Origin: an uncultured Moraxella sp.
GTDB lineage: Bacteria > Pseudomonadota > Gammaproteobacteria > Pseudomonadales > Moraxellaceae
Assembly (NCBI GenBank): GCA_916720335.1
Contig: CAKAQU010000090.1
Coordinates: 1 to 6,914 of the forward strand
Direction of reading: 5' to 3'
Length of the DNA stretch: 6,914 nt
Made by a program: the position numbers and the translations under genes. Under the pieces are notes generated by a model. That model was given only the letters and a program-made list of their open reading frames with translations. It made no database searches and was not told the origin of the DNA. Shown here in pieces: positions 1 through 6,674 of the stretch (the first letter of the stretch is position 1; the number at the start of each line of letters is the position of its first letter).

Positions 1-636
1 AAATCCACCTGTTTTGATGCGCTCCAAAGTCGTTAAATGCCCCAATGTGCCTAATTTTTCAGCGATACTTTCTGCCAAAACCCGAATATAGGTACCCTTA
101 GAACAAGTAGTTTGCATTTTGATTTCATCGCCACTTATTTTTTGCAAAATCAGTTGATGAATATTAATTTGACGCGGCAAGCGCTCAACAGTAATGCCTT
201 CTCGTGCTAATTCGTATAATTTTTTACCATTTTGTTTGAGTGCAGAATACATCGGTGGAACTTGCATTTGTTCACCCAAAAAAACATTTGCCAGTGCGTC
301 TAAGTCTGCTTGATTAAAAGATAAAACATCTTTTTTATCAATAACTTGACCTTCTTTATCACCCGTATCTGTTTTTCTTCCCAATTGAATGGTAGCACGA
401 TAAGTTTTATCTGCATCCAATCCAAAACTACTTAATTTAGTAGCCTCACCAAAACAAATCGGCAAAAGTCCCGTTGCCATTGGGTCAAGCGTGCCTGTAT
501 GTCCTGCTTTTTTGCTATCAAAATCTGCTGACATAAACAGTCTTTTTGCCTGACTGACAGCTGAATGAGACGTCATACCCGGTGATTTATTAAGTAATAA
601 AATACCAGAAACAATTTTTTTGGTTGAGTGAGCCAT
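1..636 (-). CDS. truB: TruB, tRNA pseudouridine(55) synthase (3' end cut by window edge)
   Basis: TruB isomerises uridine 55 in the T-loop of tRNAs to pseudouridine, in the cytoplasm. I translated 212 codons in an open frame from the ATG at 636-634 to the window edge. Full-length family members have about 300 residues, so roughly the last third, including any PUA domain, is missing. Visible family motifs are the catalytic-loop motif GHTGTLDPMATG at about residues 45-56, with the catalytic aspartate at D51; KTYRATIQLGRKTDTGD near 77-93; MYSALKQNGKKLYELAR near 129-145; and CSKGTYIRVLAE near 179-190. The gene starts 21 bases after the rbfA stop, as expected for the last member of this operon. 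The only Shine-Dalgarno-like AAGG is about 14 bases upstream of the ATG, which is unusually far. The identification is secure; the start is probable. Confidence 0.96.
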   Translation of the reverse strand, partial: MAHSTKKIVSGILLLNKSPGMTSHSAVSQAKRLFMSADFDSKKAGHTGTLDPMATGLLPICFGEATKLSSFGLDADKTYRATIQLGRKTDTGDKEGQVIDKKDVLSFNQADLDALANVFLGEQMQVPPMYSALKQNGKKLYELAREGITVERLPRQINIHQLILQKISGDEIKMQTTCSKGTYIRVLAESIAEKLGTLGHLTTLERIKTGGF

Positions 637-657
637 AAATATTTTTGTAACCTTAAT

Positions 658-1044
658 TTAATCGGGATTACTTTCAGCGCTTTGACGATTGGCTTTTTCA
701 ATCAAACTCATCATATGGTTGCCATAAGCAGTTACGGTATCATAATGAAATCTTAAGCGTGGGGTTGTACGCGTTCTCATACTTGCTGATAATTGGCTGC
801 GCAAAAATCCAGCGGCATTTTTTAAGACTTGCAAACTTTCAGCATGAGCACTTTCATTCATACCACCATCTTGGCTGGGTTCCAAGATGGTAACATAAAC
901 ATCAGCATAGCCTAAATCAGGGCTAACTTTTACACTAGAAATTGTAACAAATCCGGTTAAACGCGGATCATTAATTTCATCACGAATTAAAACCGCCAAA
1001 GTTCGCTGAATTTGGTCGGCAATGCGTTGTAATCGTTGGTTCAT
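658..1044 (-). CDS. rbfA: Ribosome-binding factor A
   Basis: RbfA binds the 30S subunit and is needed for late 16S rRNA 5'-end maturation and for growth in the cold. The 128-residue product has the usual family length and is a single KH-like domain. Family motifs are the N-terminal helix MNQRLQRIADQIQRTLAVLI, DEINDPRLTGFVTISSVKVS at about 22-41 with YADVYVT following at 46-52, and LRSQLSASMRTRTTPRLRFHYD near 81-102. The tail rich in Ser, Asn and Glu is probably disordered. The start is the ATG at 1044-1042, preceded by a weak GAGAA about 8 bases upstream. It lies 51 bases after the stop of the unknown gene and 21 bases before truB. In related bacteria rbfA usually follows infB closely, so the separation here is notable. 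RbfA and RimP both act on 30S assembly and flank the operon. Confidence 0.96.
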   Translation of the reverse strand: MNQRLQRIADQIQRTLAVLIRDEINDPRLTGFVTISSVKVSPDLGYADVYVTILEPSQDGGMNESAHAESLQVLKNAAGFLRSQLSASMRTRTTPRLRFHYDTVTAYGNHMMSLIEKANRQSAESNPD

Positions 1045-1080
1045 AATACATTCTCACAAAAAATATCAACACATGATACC

Positions 1081-1097
1081 AGATTTTAACAAAATCT
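1081..1097 (-). repeat. 7-bp inverted repeat at the 3' end of the unknown gene
   Basis: AGATTTT and AAAATCT form a perfect 7-bp inverted repeat around a 3-base loop (1088-1090). Its upper arm overlaps the stop codon of the 155-residue gene (1098-1096). No U tract follows it on the minus strand, and the stem is almost entirely A-T, so it is unlikely to terminate transcription before rbfA. It may be a weak processing or pausing hairpin, or chance in AT-rich DNA. Confidence 0.35.
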
Positions 1098-1563
1098 AAT
1101 AATAATCTAACCAATCAGTCACAGAGAAAACTGGTTTTGTAAAATAATCATGCTCGTTATCTTGCCAATAACTGGTATAACAAGTTTGATAAATCTCATC
1201 GTACGACCGATTACAACAAGCTTGCTCAAAATAGTCTAAACATGGATTTTTTATCTTGGATTGCCCTGAAACTGCTCTTTTTGCATACTCACTGACATTG
1301 GGTATGATGGTTAATTTTTTAGGTTGGTAAGGTTTTGAGATTTTATGCTGTTGGATGATATGTAAAATTAAATTATTATACAAAAAACTACGAAATATTT
1401 GGCTTGTATTTGTATCGTCAAGATTTGCAAGATACTCAAAAGTAGCAGCAAGAAATTCATCTACACTATCAACAAAAGTAACAGCATCAAAATATTCATA
1501 TAAAAGTTTGTTTTTTGGGTATTTTAACTTTGCACAAATAGCAAAAATATCCTTAAGCTCCAT
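1096..1563 (-). CDS. Unrecognised 155-residue protein inserted between infB and rbfA
   Basis: I do not recognise this protein and assign no function. From the ATG at 1563-1561 it has 155 residues with no signal peptide and no convincing membrane segment, so it is probably cytosolic. It is very rich in aromatics (15 Tyr, 10 Phe, 2 Trp, about one residue in six). It has five cysteines, at 10, 108, 116, 117 and 128. The last four are spaced C-x7-CC-x10-C, in a half ending in acidic and aromatic residues (DWLDYY). The N-terminal half looks helical. A TTG at 1578 in the same frame would add five residues, but neither start has a clear Shine-Dalgarno sequence; I prefer the ATG. The gene looks more AT-rich than its neighbours and sits in an otherwise conserved operon, which fits a late insertion. 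A perfect 13-bp inverted repeat brackets its start codon. Being co-oriented, it could be read through from infB. Confidence 0.62.
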   Translation of the reverse strand: MELKDIFAICAKLKYPKNKLLYEYFDAVTFVDSVDEFLAATFEYLANLDDTNTSQIFRSFLYNNLILHIIQQHKISKPYQPKKLTIIPNVSEYAKRAVSGQSKIKNPCLDYFEQACCNRSYDEIYQTCYTSYWQDNEHDYFTKPVFSVTDWLDYY

Positions 1564-1604
1564 GATATTACCAATCAATCATAGTTGTATTCTTAAGGAT
1601 ATTT
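1545..1604 (-). promoter_or_regulatory. Perfect 13-bp inverted repeat bracketing the start of the unknown gene
   Basis: AAATATCCTTAAG at 1545-1557 and its exact reverse complement CTTAAGGATATTT at 1592-1604 are separated by 34 bases. The lower arm covers codons 3 to 7 of the 155-residue gene, while the upper arm lies 29-41 bases upstream of its ATG. In the mRNA this would be a 13-bp stem whose loop holds the ribosome-binding region, the alternative TTG and the AUG. As DNA it could be a pair of half-sites for a dimeric or tetrameric regulator, perhaps the gene product itself. The repeat is seen directly; both roles are inference. Each arm also contains the self-complementary CTTAAG. Confidence 0.5.
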
Positions 1605-1666
1605 ATGAGCAAAATCCATACCAATTACTCAAAAACGAGCTTGAGTTTTTGGCTTCTTAAAGTGTA
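1579..1666. other. infB-to-unknown-gene spacer
   Basis: This 88-base stretch separates the infB stop from the unknown gene. It holds the upper arm of the 13-bp inverted repeat and a hairpin next to infB. On the minus strand a TTGGTA box, 17 bases and TATCCT form only a weak promoter candidate. On the plus strand AAGGA, 6 bases and an ATG at 1605 open a 28-codon frame (1605-1691) that runs into the end of infB. A second plus-strand frame ending at 1660 reads LKDIYEQNPYQLLKNELEFL, which looks protein-like. Neither is strong enough to call a gene. The stretch may be remnant sequence from whatever brought in the unknown gene. Confidence 0.4.
1621..1652 (-). repeat. Hairpin just downstream of infB
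   Basis: The arms 1621-1632 and 1641-1652 pair over 12 positions with a 2x2 T-T mismatch in the middle: CCAA/TTGG outside, ACTCAA/TTGAGT inside, and an 8-base loop. The hairpin begins 14 bases after the infB stop on the transcript. No U tract follows on the minus strand, so it does not look like an intrinsic terminator for infB. It could protect or mark an mRNA 3' end, or allow read-through into the unknown gene and rbfA. Confidence 0.4.
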
Positions 1667-4498
1667 CTACAGCTCACGTTTGACTTCATGAATCTCAAAG
1701 ACTTCAATCAAATCACCAACGGCGACCTCATAACCTTTCACCGCAAGACCGCATTCCATACCTGCTTTGACTTCATTAACATCATCGCGATAACGACGCA
1801 AAGACTGCAATTGACCTGTAAAGATAACTTTATCATCACGCAAAACTCGGATGGGTTTATTACGATAGATGACGCCTTCTTGCACCATACAACCTGCTGC
1901 TGCGCCAAACTTGCTAGAACGGAACACCTCACGAACTTCAGCAATACCCAAAATTTGTTCACGATGTTCTGGAGCAAGCATACCACTCATCGCCGCTTTT
2001 ACATCGTCTATCAAACCATAGATTACGCTGTAATAACGAATGTCCAAACCTGCCTCATCGGCTTTGCGTTTGCCCTGTGTGTCAGCACGAACATTAAAAC
2101 CAAGCAGTACTGCTTCACTAGATTCTGCCAAAATTACGTCAGATTCGGTGATTGCACCCACACCTGAACTAATGATACGCACTTTTACTTCATCAGTAGA
2201 CAAATCCGCTAAAGCGCTAATTAAAGCCTCCAATGAACCACGCACATCAGTTTTTAGAATTAGATTTAATGTGGCAGCTTCTTTACCCATGTTTTCAAAC
2301 ATGTTTTCAAGACGCATTTTGTTTTGACGCTCAAGTAATTTTTCGCGTTCACGAGTTACACGAAAATCAGCGACTTCGCGAGCTTTTTTCTCATCAGAGA
2401 CCACCAAAAATTCACTACCTGCCATTGGTGCATCTGGCAATCCCAAAATCTCAACAGGAATTGATGGTCCAGCTGATTTAATGCGCTGACCATTTTCGTC
2501 CATCATGGCGCGCACTTTACCATAAAACTCACCAGCAAGCACTAAATCCCCTTGGTTTAAAGTACCTTTTTTCACCAAAAGGCTTGCCACTGCGCCACGT
2601 CCTTTTTCCATACGTGATTCAATAACCACGCCTTGAGCAGCACCGTCAACTGGAGCGGTAAGTTCCATAATTTCAGCTTGAATGCTAATGGTCTCTAAAA
2701 GTTCATCAATACCAGCGCCAGTTTTGGCAGATACCTTAACCAATGACGTATCCCCACCCCACACATCAGTGATGATTTCTTTAACTGATAATTCATTTAA
2801 TACTCGTTCTGGGTCAGCAGTGTCTTTATCCATCTTATTCATTGCAACAATGATCGGTGTGCCTGCTGCACGAGCATGGTCAATCGCCTCTTCGGTTTGC
2901 GGCATTACGCCATCATCAGCTGCCACTACCAAAACCACAATATCAGTTGCTTGAGCCCCGCGAGAACGCATCGCAGTAAAAGCAGCGTGTCCGGGTGTGT
3001 CTAGGAATGTAATGACGCCACGATCGGTTTTAACATGATATGCGCCAATATGCTGAGTAATACCGCCCGCCTCACCGCTGGCAACTCTGGTTTCGCGAAT
3101 TTTATCAAGCAAAGAAGTTTTACCATGGTCAACGTGACCCATAATGGTAACCACAGGCGGACGTGTCTGCACATTGCCTGATTTTTCATTTACCGCTTCT
3201 TGCAAATCATCTTCAAGTTTTGTATCTGATACTAAAATCAAATTATGTCCAAATTCTTCCACCACCAGTGCCGCAGTAGTTTGGTCAATTGTATCAGACT
3301 CGCGCACCATCTCACCCATTTTCATCAAAGCTTTAATGACTTCACGCACTTTTACTGCCATTTTTTGAGCAAGGTCAGAAACCGTGATAAACTCACCAAC
3401 TTCGACATTGTAGACAATTTTTTCAACTGGCATCTCAAATTTGTGTTTACCCGACTGGGATGATTTTAGACCACGAGTTTTGGTTTTAATTTCACGTTCT
3501 TCTTGCTGACCTTTGCGTTTAGTAGTTTTAGCACGAGCTGCTGTGTTGTTTGCACCACGTTTAATTTCGCGACGTTCTTTTTCAAATGACTCTTCCAAAG
3601 CCGCCCCAACCAAACCTTTGGCAAGCGGTTCATCTTTATCATGTTGTTTACCACGAACAACCGCAGATGTTGCCGATTCGTCTTTTTCATCGTATTTGCC
3701 AGCCATAGCTTTCATTTGCTCGAGTGTACGTTTCTGAGCCTCTTCAGCGGCACGGCGACGATTTTCAGCTTCTAAACGACGCAGTTTTTCTTCTTCAGCT
3801 TCACGCTGTTTTCTCAGTTCTTTATCTTCTACCGTACTAGGTTTAACAGGTTTAGGTGTTAATTTTTTCTTATCTACAGGTTTGGATTTTTTTACTACGG
3901 TTGCCAAAACGCTGTTTTGTTCTTCATTTTGTTGAACATCAACCGTTTCTTTTTTGGTTTTTTTAACCACAACAGATGCTGTAGAAACTGAATTTTTTTC
4001 ATTTGAACTGCTGTTAGCACGCATCGCAGCTAGTGTTGCTTCTTGACGCTTTTTAGCTTCATCTTTAGCTTTTTCAGTAGCAAGACGGGTTTTTTCAGCT
4101 TCATCTTTAGCTTTTTGAGCCTTTTCAGCTTCAGCTTTTGCCTTAGCTTTTGCTTGTTCCTGAGCGGCTTTAGCTTTTTCAGCAACTTCTTCAGCAATTT
4201 TAATTGTAGGTTTTTCAAAAACTTTTTTCTTTTTATTAATCACACTGATATTTTTAGTTTTACCACTGGTATCGGTGATTTTTGCTGTTGTCGCTGTTTT
4301 AGATTTTAAACTAATGCGTGATTTTTGGGATTGTCCATGACTTTGTTGCAAAAAAATGACCAATTTTTCTTGCTCACTTTCACTTACTACGTCATCCTCG
4401 CTTCGAGCGGACAACCCTGCATCTGTAAGTTGTTTTAGTAAAATTTGGGGGGTTTTATTGGATAGTTTTGCCAATTCTTTTACGGTTTTATCTACCAT
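1667..4498 (-). CDS. infB: Translation initiation factor IF-2
   Basis: IF2 is the GTPase that places fMet-tRNA on the 30S subunit and promotes joining of the 50S subunit. The 943-residue product has the long form typical of Moraxellaceae. In order: an IF2-N domain at about 1-52 (MVDKTVKELAKL); a long Lys/Glu/Ala-rich, probably coiled-coil and disordered linker (about 80-350); a second IF2-N-like domain at about 357-414; and the G domain with G1 GHVDHGKT (454-461), DTPGH (500-504), NKMD (554-557) and SAK (590-592). The domain II, III and fMet-tRNA-binding C2 regions follow, ending with LQSLRRYRDDVNEVKAGMECGL near the C-terminus. I chose the ATG at 4498-4496 because the family begins at MVDKTVKEL and an AGG lies 7 bases upstream. 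A longer frame from a TTG at 4561 adds 21 non-family residues. It lies 133 bases after nusA. Confidence 0.97.
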   Translation of the reverse strand: MVDKTVKELAKLSNKTPQILLKQLTDAGLSARSEDDVVSESEQEKLVIFLQQSHGQSQKSRISLKSKTATTAKITDTSGKTKNISVINKKKKVFEKPTIKIAEEVAEKAKAAQEQAKAKAKAEAEKAQKAKDEAEKTRLATEKAKDEAKKRQEATLAAMRANSSSNEKNSVSTASVVVKKTKKETVDVQQNEEQNSVLATVVKKSKPVDKKKLTPKPVKPSTVEDKELRKQREAEEEKLRRLEAENRRRAAEEAQKRTLEQMKAMAGKYDEKDESATSAVVRGKQHDKDEPLAKGLVGAALEESFEKERREIKRGANNTAARAKTTKRKGQQEEREIKTKTRGLKSSQSGKHKFEMPVEKIVYNVEVGEFITVSDLAQKMAVKVREVIKALMKMGEMVRESDTIDQTTAALVVEEFGHNLILVSDTKLEDDLQEAVNEKSGNVQTRPPVVTIMGHVDHGKTSLLDKIRETRVASGEAGGITQHIGAYHVKTDRGVITFLDTPGHAAFTAMRSRGAQATDIVVLVVAADDGVMPQTEEAIDHARAAGTPIIVAMNKMDKDTADPERVLNELSVKEIITDVWGGDTSLVKVSAKTGAGIDELLETISIQAEIMELTAPVDGAAQGVVIESRMEKGRGAVASLLVKKGTLNQGDLVLAGEFYGKVRAMMDENGQRIKSAGPSIPVEILGLPDAPMAGSEFLVVSDEKKAREVADFRVTREREKLLERQNKMRLENMFENMGKEAATLNLILKTDVRGSLEALISALADLSTDEVKVRIISSGVGAITESDVILAESSEAVLLGFNVRADTQGKRKADEAGLDIRYYSVIYGLIDDVKAAMSGMLAPEHREQILGIAEVREVFRSSKFGAAAGCMVQEGVIYRNKPIRVLRDDKVIFTGQLQSLRRYRDDVNEVKAGMECGLAVKGYEVAVGDLIEVFEIHEVKREL
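4055..4116 (-). repeat. In-frame 42-bp period repeat in the IF2 linker
   Basis: A 20-bp sequence is repeated exactly at 4055-4074 and 4097-4116, a period of 42 bp or 14 codons. It encodes KAKDEAEKTRLATE followed by KAKDEAKKRQEATL, that is, two heptads duplicated in the charged coiled-coil linker of IF2. This suggests local slippage or duplication. Such linkers vary in length between species and would tolerate it. Confidence 0.6.
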
Positions 4499-4631
4499 TG
4501 GATTACCTAATTTTGTTGTAATTTGACAGGCTTTTGCCAATCTAAAATTTTTTACTGCCAAATCACAACATAATCATCTACGATTTGGCAACTAATAATG
4601 CGCTCATGGCGCTAAAACACAGCATTCATGG
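4499..4631 (-). other. nusA-infB spacer with inverted repeats
   Basis: This 133-base leader of infB carries no gene. A perfect 9-bp inverted repeat, TGCCAAATC at 4556-4564 and GATTTGGCA at 4582-4590, has a 17-base loop. A third related copy, TTGCCAATC at 4534-4542, could pair with the upstream arm instead, with one base bulged. A short GCGC/GCGC hairpin lies at 4600-4612, and a 6-bp TCATGG/CCATGA hairpin (4626-4646) overlaps the nusA stop. None is followed by a U tract on the transcript. Weak promoter-like boxes are present, but nothing is convincing. Confidence 0.45.
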
Positions 4632-6113
4632 CTATTCAAACCATGATTTACGAGCGTTCATGATAAGTTTAGCGGCAAGTTCTGCCCCAAGCCCATCAAT
4701 GTCTTCAATGTCAAAAACAGCTTGTTCAGCCAAGTCATCTAAAGTAATGACATTACGTTCAGCTAATTTATAAGCAATAGCAGGGGTCATATCATCTAAG
4801 GCTAAAAGCTCAGCGCTTGGCTCCTTGATATTTTGCTGTTTTATTAATTCATCTGCCAAAACAACTTCTTTGGCACGCTCTTGAATTATACTGATGGCTT
4901 CATCGTCAAGCCCTTCAATCTCATAGAAAGTCTCTGATGGCACATAAGCCACTTCTTCAATACTAGTAAACCCAACTTCTGCCAATGCTTGCGCAAGGTC
5001 TTTATCGACTTCTAAACGTTCGTAGAATAAATCAATCACAGCATTGGTTTCAGATGCTTGACGTTCTTGATATTCAGATTCCAACATCATGTTTAGCTTA
5101 TAGCCTGTTAATTCAGATGCCAAGCGTACATTTTGTCCTTGAGCGCCAATAGCACGGGCTAGTTGATCATTGGTGGCAAAGATGATATCGGCGGTTTTGG
5201 TATCTTCATCAAGAACTAAACTAGATACATCGGCAGGCTCTAACGCACTAATGATGTATTGAACAGGGTCTTCACTCCACACCACCACATCAATACGTTC
5301 GCCATCCAATTCTTGTTGCACCGCCTGAATACGCGTGCCACGCATACCAATACACGCACCCACAGGGTCAATGCGGTGGTCGCCTGATTTAACCGATATT
5401 TTGGCGCGCAGTCCAGGAAGGCGCGCCACATCGCGAATCTCAATAATACCTTCACTAATTTCAGGGACTTCTTTGGTCATCAAAGCAACCAACATATCTT
5501 TGCTGGTTCGTGTCAAAAGCAGCTGTGAGCCGCGACCATCACGGTTCACTTGATAAAGTAGTGAAGTTACACGGCTTTTTGGGCGTAAAACTTCTCGTGG
5601 CAAGGTCTGGTCTTTGGCAAGGTAACCTTCAGCACCATCACCTAAATCAATCACATAACCATCACGATTTTGTTTTTTTACTTCACCCAAAATCAATTCA
5701 CCAACGCGTGCTTCAAAGGCATCAGCAATCAATGAACGTTCAGCCTCGCGGATTTTTTGGATGATAACTTGCTTGGCTTGAGTTGCCGCAATACGTCCAA
5801 ATTCAATGGAAGGAATTTGTTCTTCTTTAATATCCCCAATCTTCCACTCGTTAGGGTCTAAATCACTGATGGCTAACTGGCAAGCGGGCATTTCATGGTC
5901 TTCATCAGCAACCACAGTCCAAAAACGGTAAGTATCATAATCGCCTGTTTTACGGTCAATACTAACGCGTAGCGCCACTTCAGGAATATCAGTAAACACT
6001 TTTTTCTTGGTAGAAAATACCAGCGCCTGTTCAATGGCAGTAAATACATCTTCAGGATTGAGTCCTTTTTCGTTGCTGACAGTTTCAACAACAGTCAAAA
6101 TTTCACGGCTCAT
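4632..6113 (-). CDS. nusA: Transcription elongation/termination/antitermination factor NusA
   Basis: NusA binds RNA polymerase and nascent RNA. It promotes pausing and hairpin termination, and acts in antitermination, including on rRNA operons. The 493 residues are almost exactly the length of E. coli NusA (495). In order: the polymerase-binding N-terminal domain (about 1-125, from MSREILTVVETVSNEKGL); an S1 domain (about 135-200, with DGYVIDLGDGAEGYL); KH1 around DPVGACIGMRGTRIQAV (249-265); KH2 with AIGAQGQNVRLASELTGYKL (321-340); and two acidic C-terminal AR repeats (about 372-414 and 436-492). The second AR ends in ARKSWFE, so the AR2 domain of gammaproteobacterial NusA is intact. The start ATG (6113-6111) has the best ribosome binding site in the window, AAGGA at 6125-6121, 7 bases upstream. 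rimP ends 26 bases before it. Autogenous control is known in E. coli, but no site for it is evident here. Confidence 0.97.
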   Translation of the reverse strand: MSREILTVVETVSNEKGLNPEDVFTAIEQALVFSTKKKVFTDIPEVALRVSIDRKTGDYDTYRFWTVVADEDHEMPACQLAISDLDPNEWKIGDIKEEQIPSIEFGRIAATQAKQVIIQKIREAERSLIADAFEARVGELILGEVKKQNRDGYVIDLGDGAEGYLAKDQTLPREVLRPKSRVTSLLYQVNRDGRGSQLLLTRTSKDMLVALMTKEVPEISEGIIEIRDVARLPGLRAKISVKSGDHRIDPVGACIGMRGTRIQAVQQELDGERIDVVVWSEDPVQYIISALEPADVSSLVLDEDTKTADIIFATNDQLARAIGAQGQNVRLASELTGYKLNMMLESEYQERQASETNAVIDLFYERLEVDKDLAQALAEVGFTSIEEVAYVPSETFYEIEGLDDEAISIIQERAKEVVLADELIKQQNIKEPSAELLALDDMTPAIAYKLAERNVITLDDLAEQAVFDIEDIDGLGAELAAKLIMNARKSWFE

Positions 6114-6139
6114 TTTGGTATCCTTTGGCTAAAAATAAA

Positions 6140-6637
6140 TTAGTCTTGGTAAATTAGATTGGCTTTATCAACATTTTCAAAAGCAATATCAAATTCTTGT
6201 TTGTCTTCAGTTACAACTTTCATGGTTTCATCACCCACTTCAAGCAAACGCCCAACAACTTTTCGGCGTTTGGTTTGTGCTGTGCCAATGGCATGAATTA
6301 GACGCAGGTTAATCATGTGACCGACAAACTGCCCAACTTGAGATGGACTAAATAACGGGCGGTGAAACCCCGGTGATGATACTTCTAAAACATACTCTCC
6401 AGCGATGGGGTCGTGCACATCTAACACCCCTGACACTTGATGATTAACCGCTGAACAATCATCAATGGTAATATGTTCGCCACGAATACGAGCATCTTGT
6501 GCCACTTCAATATAAATACGCAAAAGCGATTTTCGTCCTTGCGGCATAAATTCAATCCCCCAAAGCTCTACGCCACATGCTGATACTGCTGGCGCAATCA
6601 TTTGGGTAAGTTCAAGCACTTTGCTAGAAGGTTTCAT
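6140..6637 (-). CDS. rimP: Ribosome maturation factor RimP
   Basis: RimP binds the 30S subunit during assembly of the 3' domain and helps S12 and neighbouring proteins to be incorporated. The 165-residue length is normal for the family. The N-terminal alpha/beta domain (about 1-90) contains GVELWGIEF at 22-30, LLRIYIEV at 38-45 and the family signature ITIDDCSAVNHQVSGVLDVHD with EYVLEVSSPGFHRPLF (56-96). A C-terminal SH3-like barrel follows, with VVGRLLEVGDETMKVV. It is the first protein gene after the initiator tRNA, as in E. coli (metY-rimP-nusA-infB). The ATG at 6637-6635 has no good Shine-Dalgarno: a GGA lies about 14 bases upstream in a very A/T-rich leader, so translation may be modest. 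A promoter sits about 40 bases upstream of the start. Confidence 0.96.
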   Translation of the reverse strand: MKPSSKVLELTQMIAPAVSACGVELWGIEFMPQGRKSLLRIYIEVAQDARIRGEHITIDDCSAVNHQVSGVLDVHDPIAGEYVLEVSSPGFHRPLFSPSQVGQFVGHMINLRLIHAIGTAQTKRRKVVGRLLEVGDETMKVVTEDKQEFDIAFENVDKANLIYQD

Positions 6638-6674
6638 GATTTTTTATAAATCCAATAAAATAAAAATAAAAGGT

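Noticed and set aside
1564..1578. TTG at 1578 as start of the unknown gene
   Set aside because: It would add only five residues, there is no Shine-Dalgarno before it, and an in-frame ATG follows. It is not excluded.
1355..1660. 101-codon plus-strand frame opposite the unknown gene
   Set aside because: Most of it is antisense to a more plausible minus-strand gene, it has no ribosome binding site, and its first 70 residues are low-complexity-like. Only its tail is noted as a finding.
1045..1666. Insertion sequence or transposon carrying the unknown gene
   Set aside because: I found no transposase, no terminal inverted repeats bounding the block and no matching target-site duplication at its edges. 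The 13-bp repeat brackets the start codon, not the whole block.
3001..3189. Other overlapping frames of 60-95 codons inside infB and nusA
   Set aside because: All lie within well-conserved coding sequence in another frame and show no domain or start signal.
4043..4309. Phe/Ser-rich plus-strand frame opposite the IF2 linker
   Set aside because: It is the mirror of Lys/Glu/Ala codons in infB, which read as Phe, Ser and Leu on the other strand; a shadow, not a membrane protein.
4499..4561. Longer infB reading frame beginning at a TTG at 4561
   Set aside because: The 21 extra residues do not look like any IF2 start. The family begins MVDKTVKEL or similar, and the ATG at 4498 has an AGG at suitable distance.
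4626..4646. Hairpin at the nusA stop as a terminator
   Set aside because: The stem is only 6 bp, the loop is 9 bases, and no T run follows on the minus strand.
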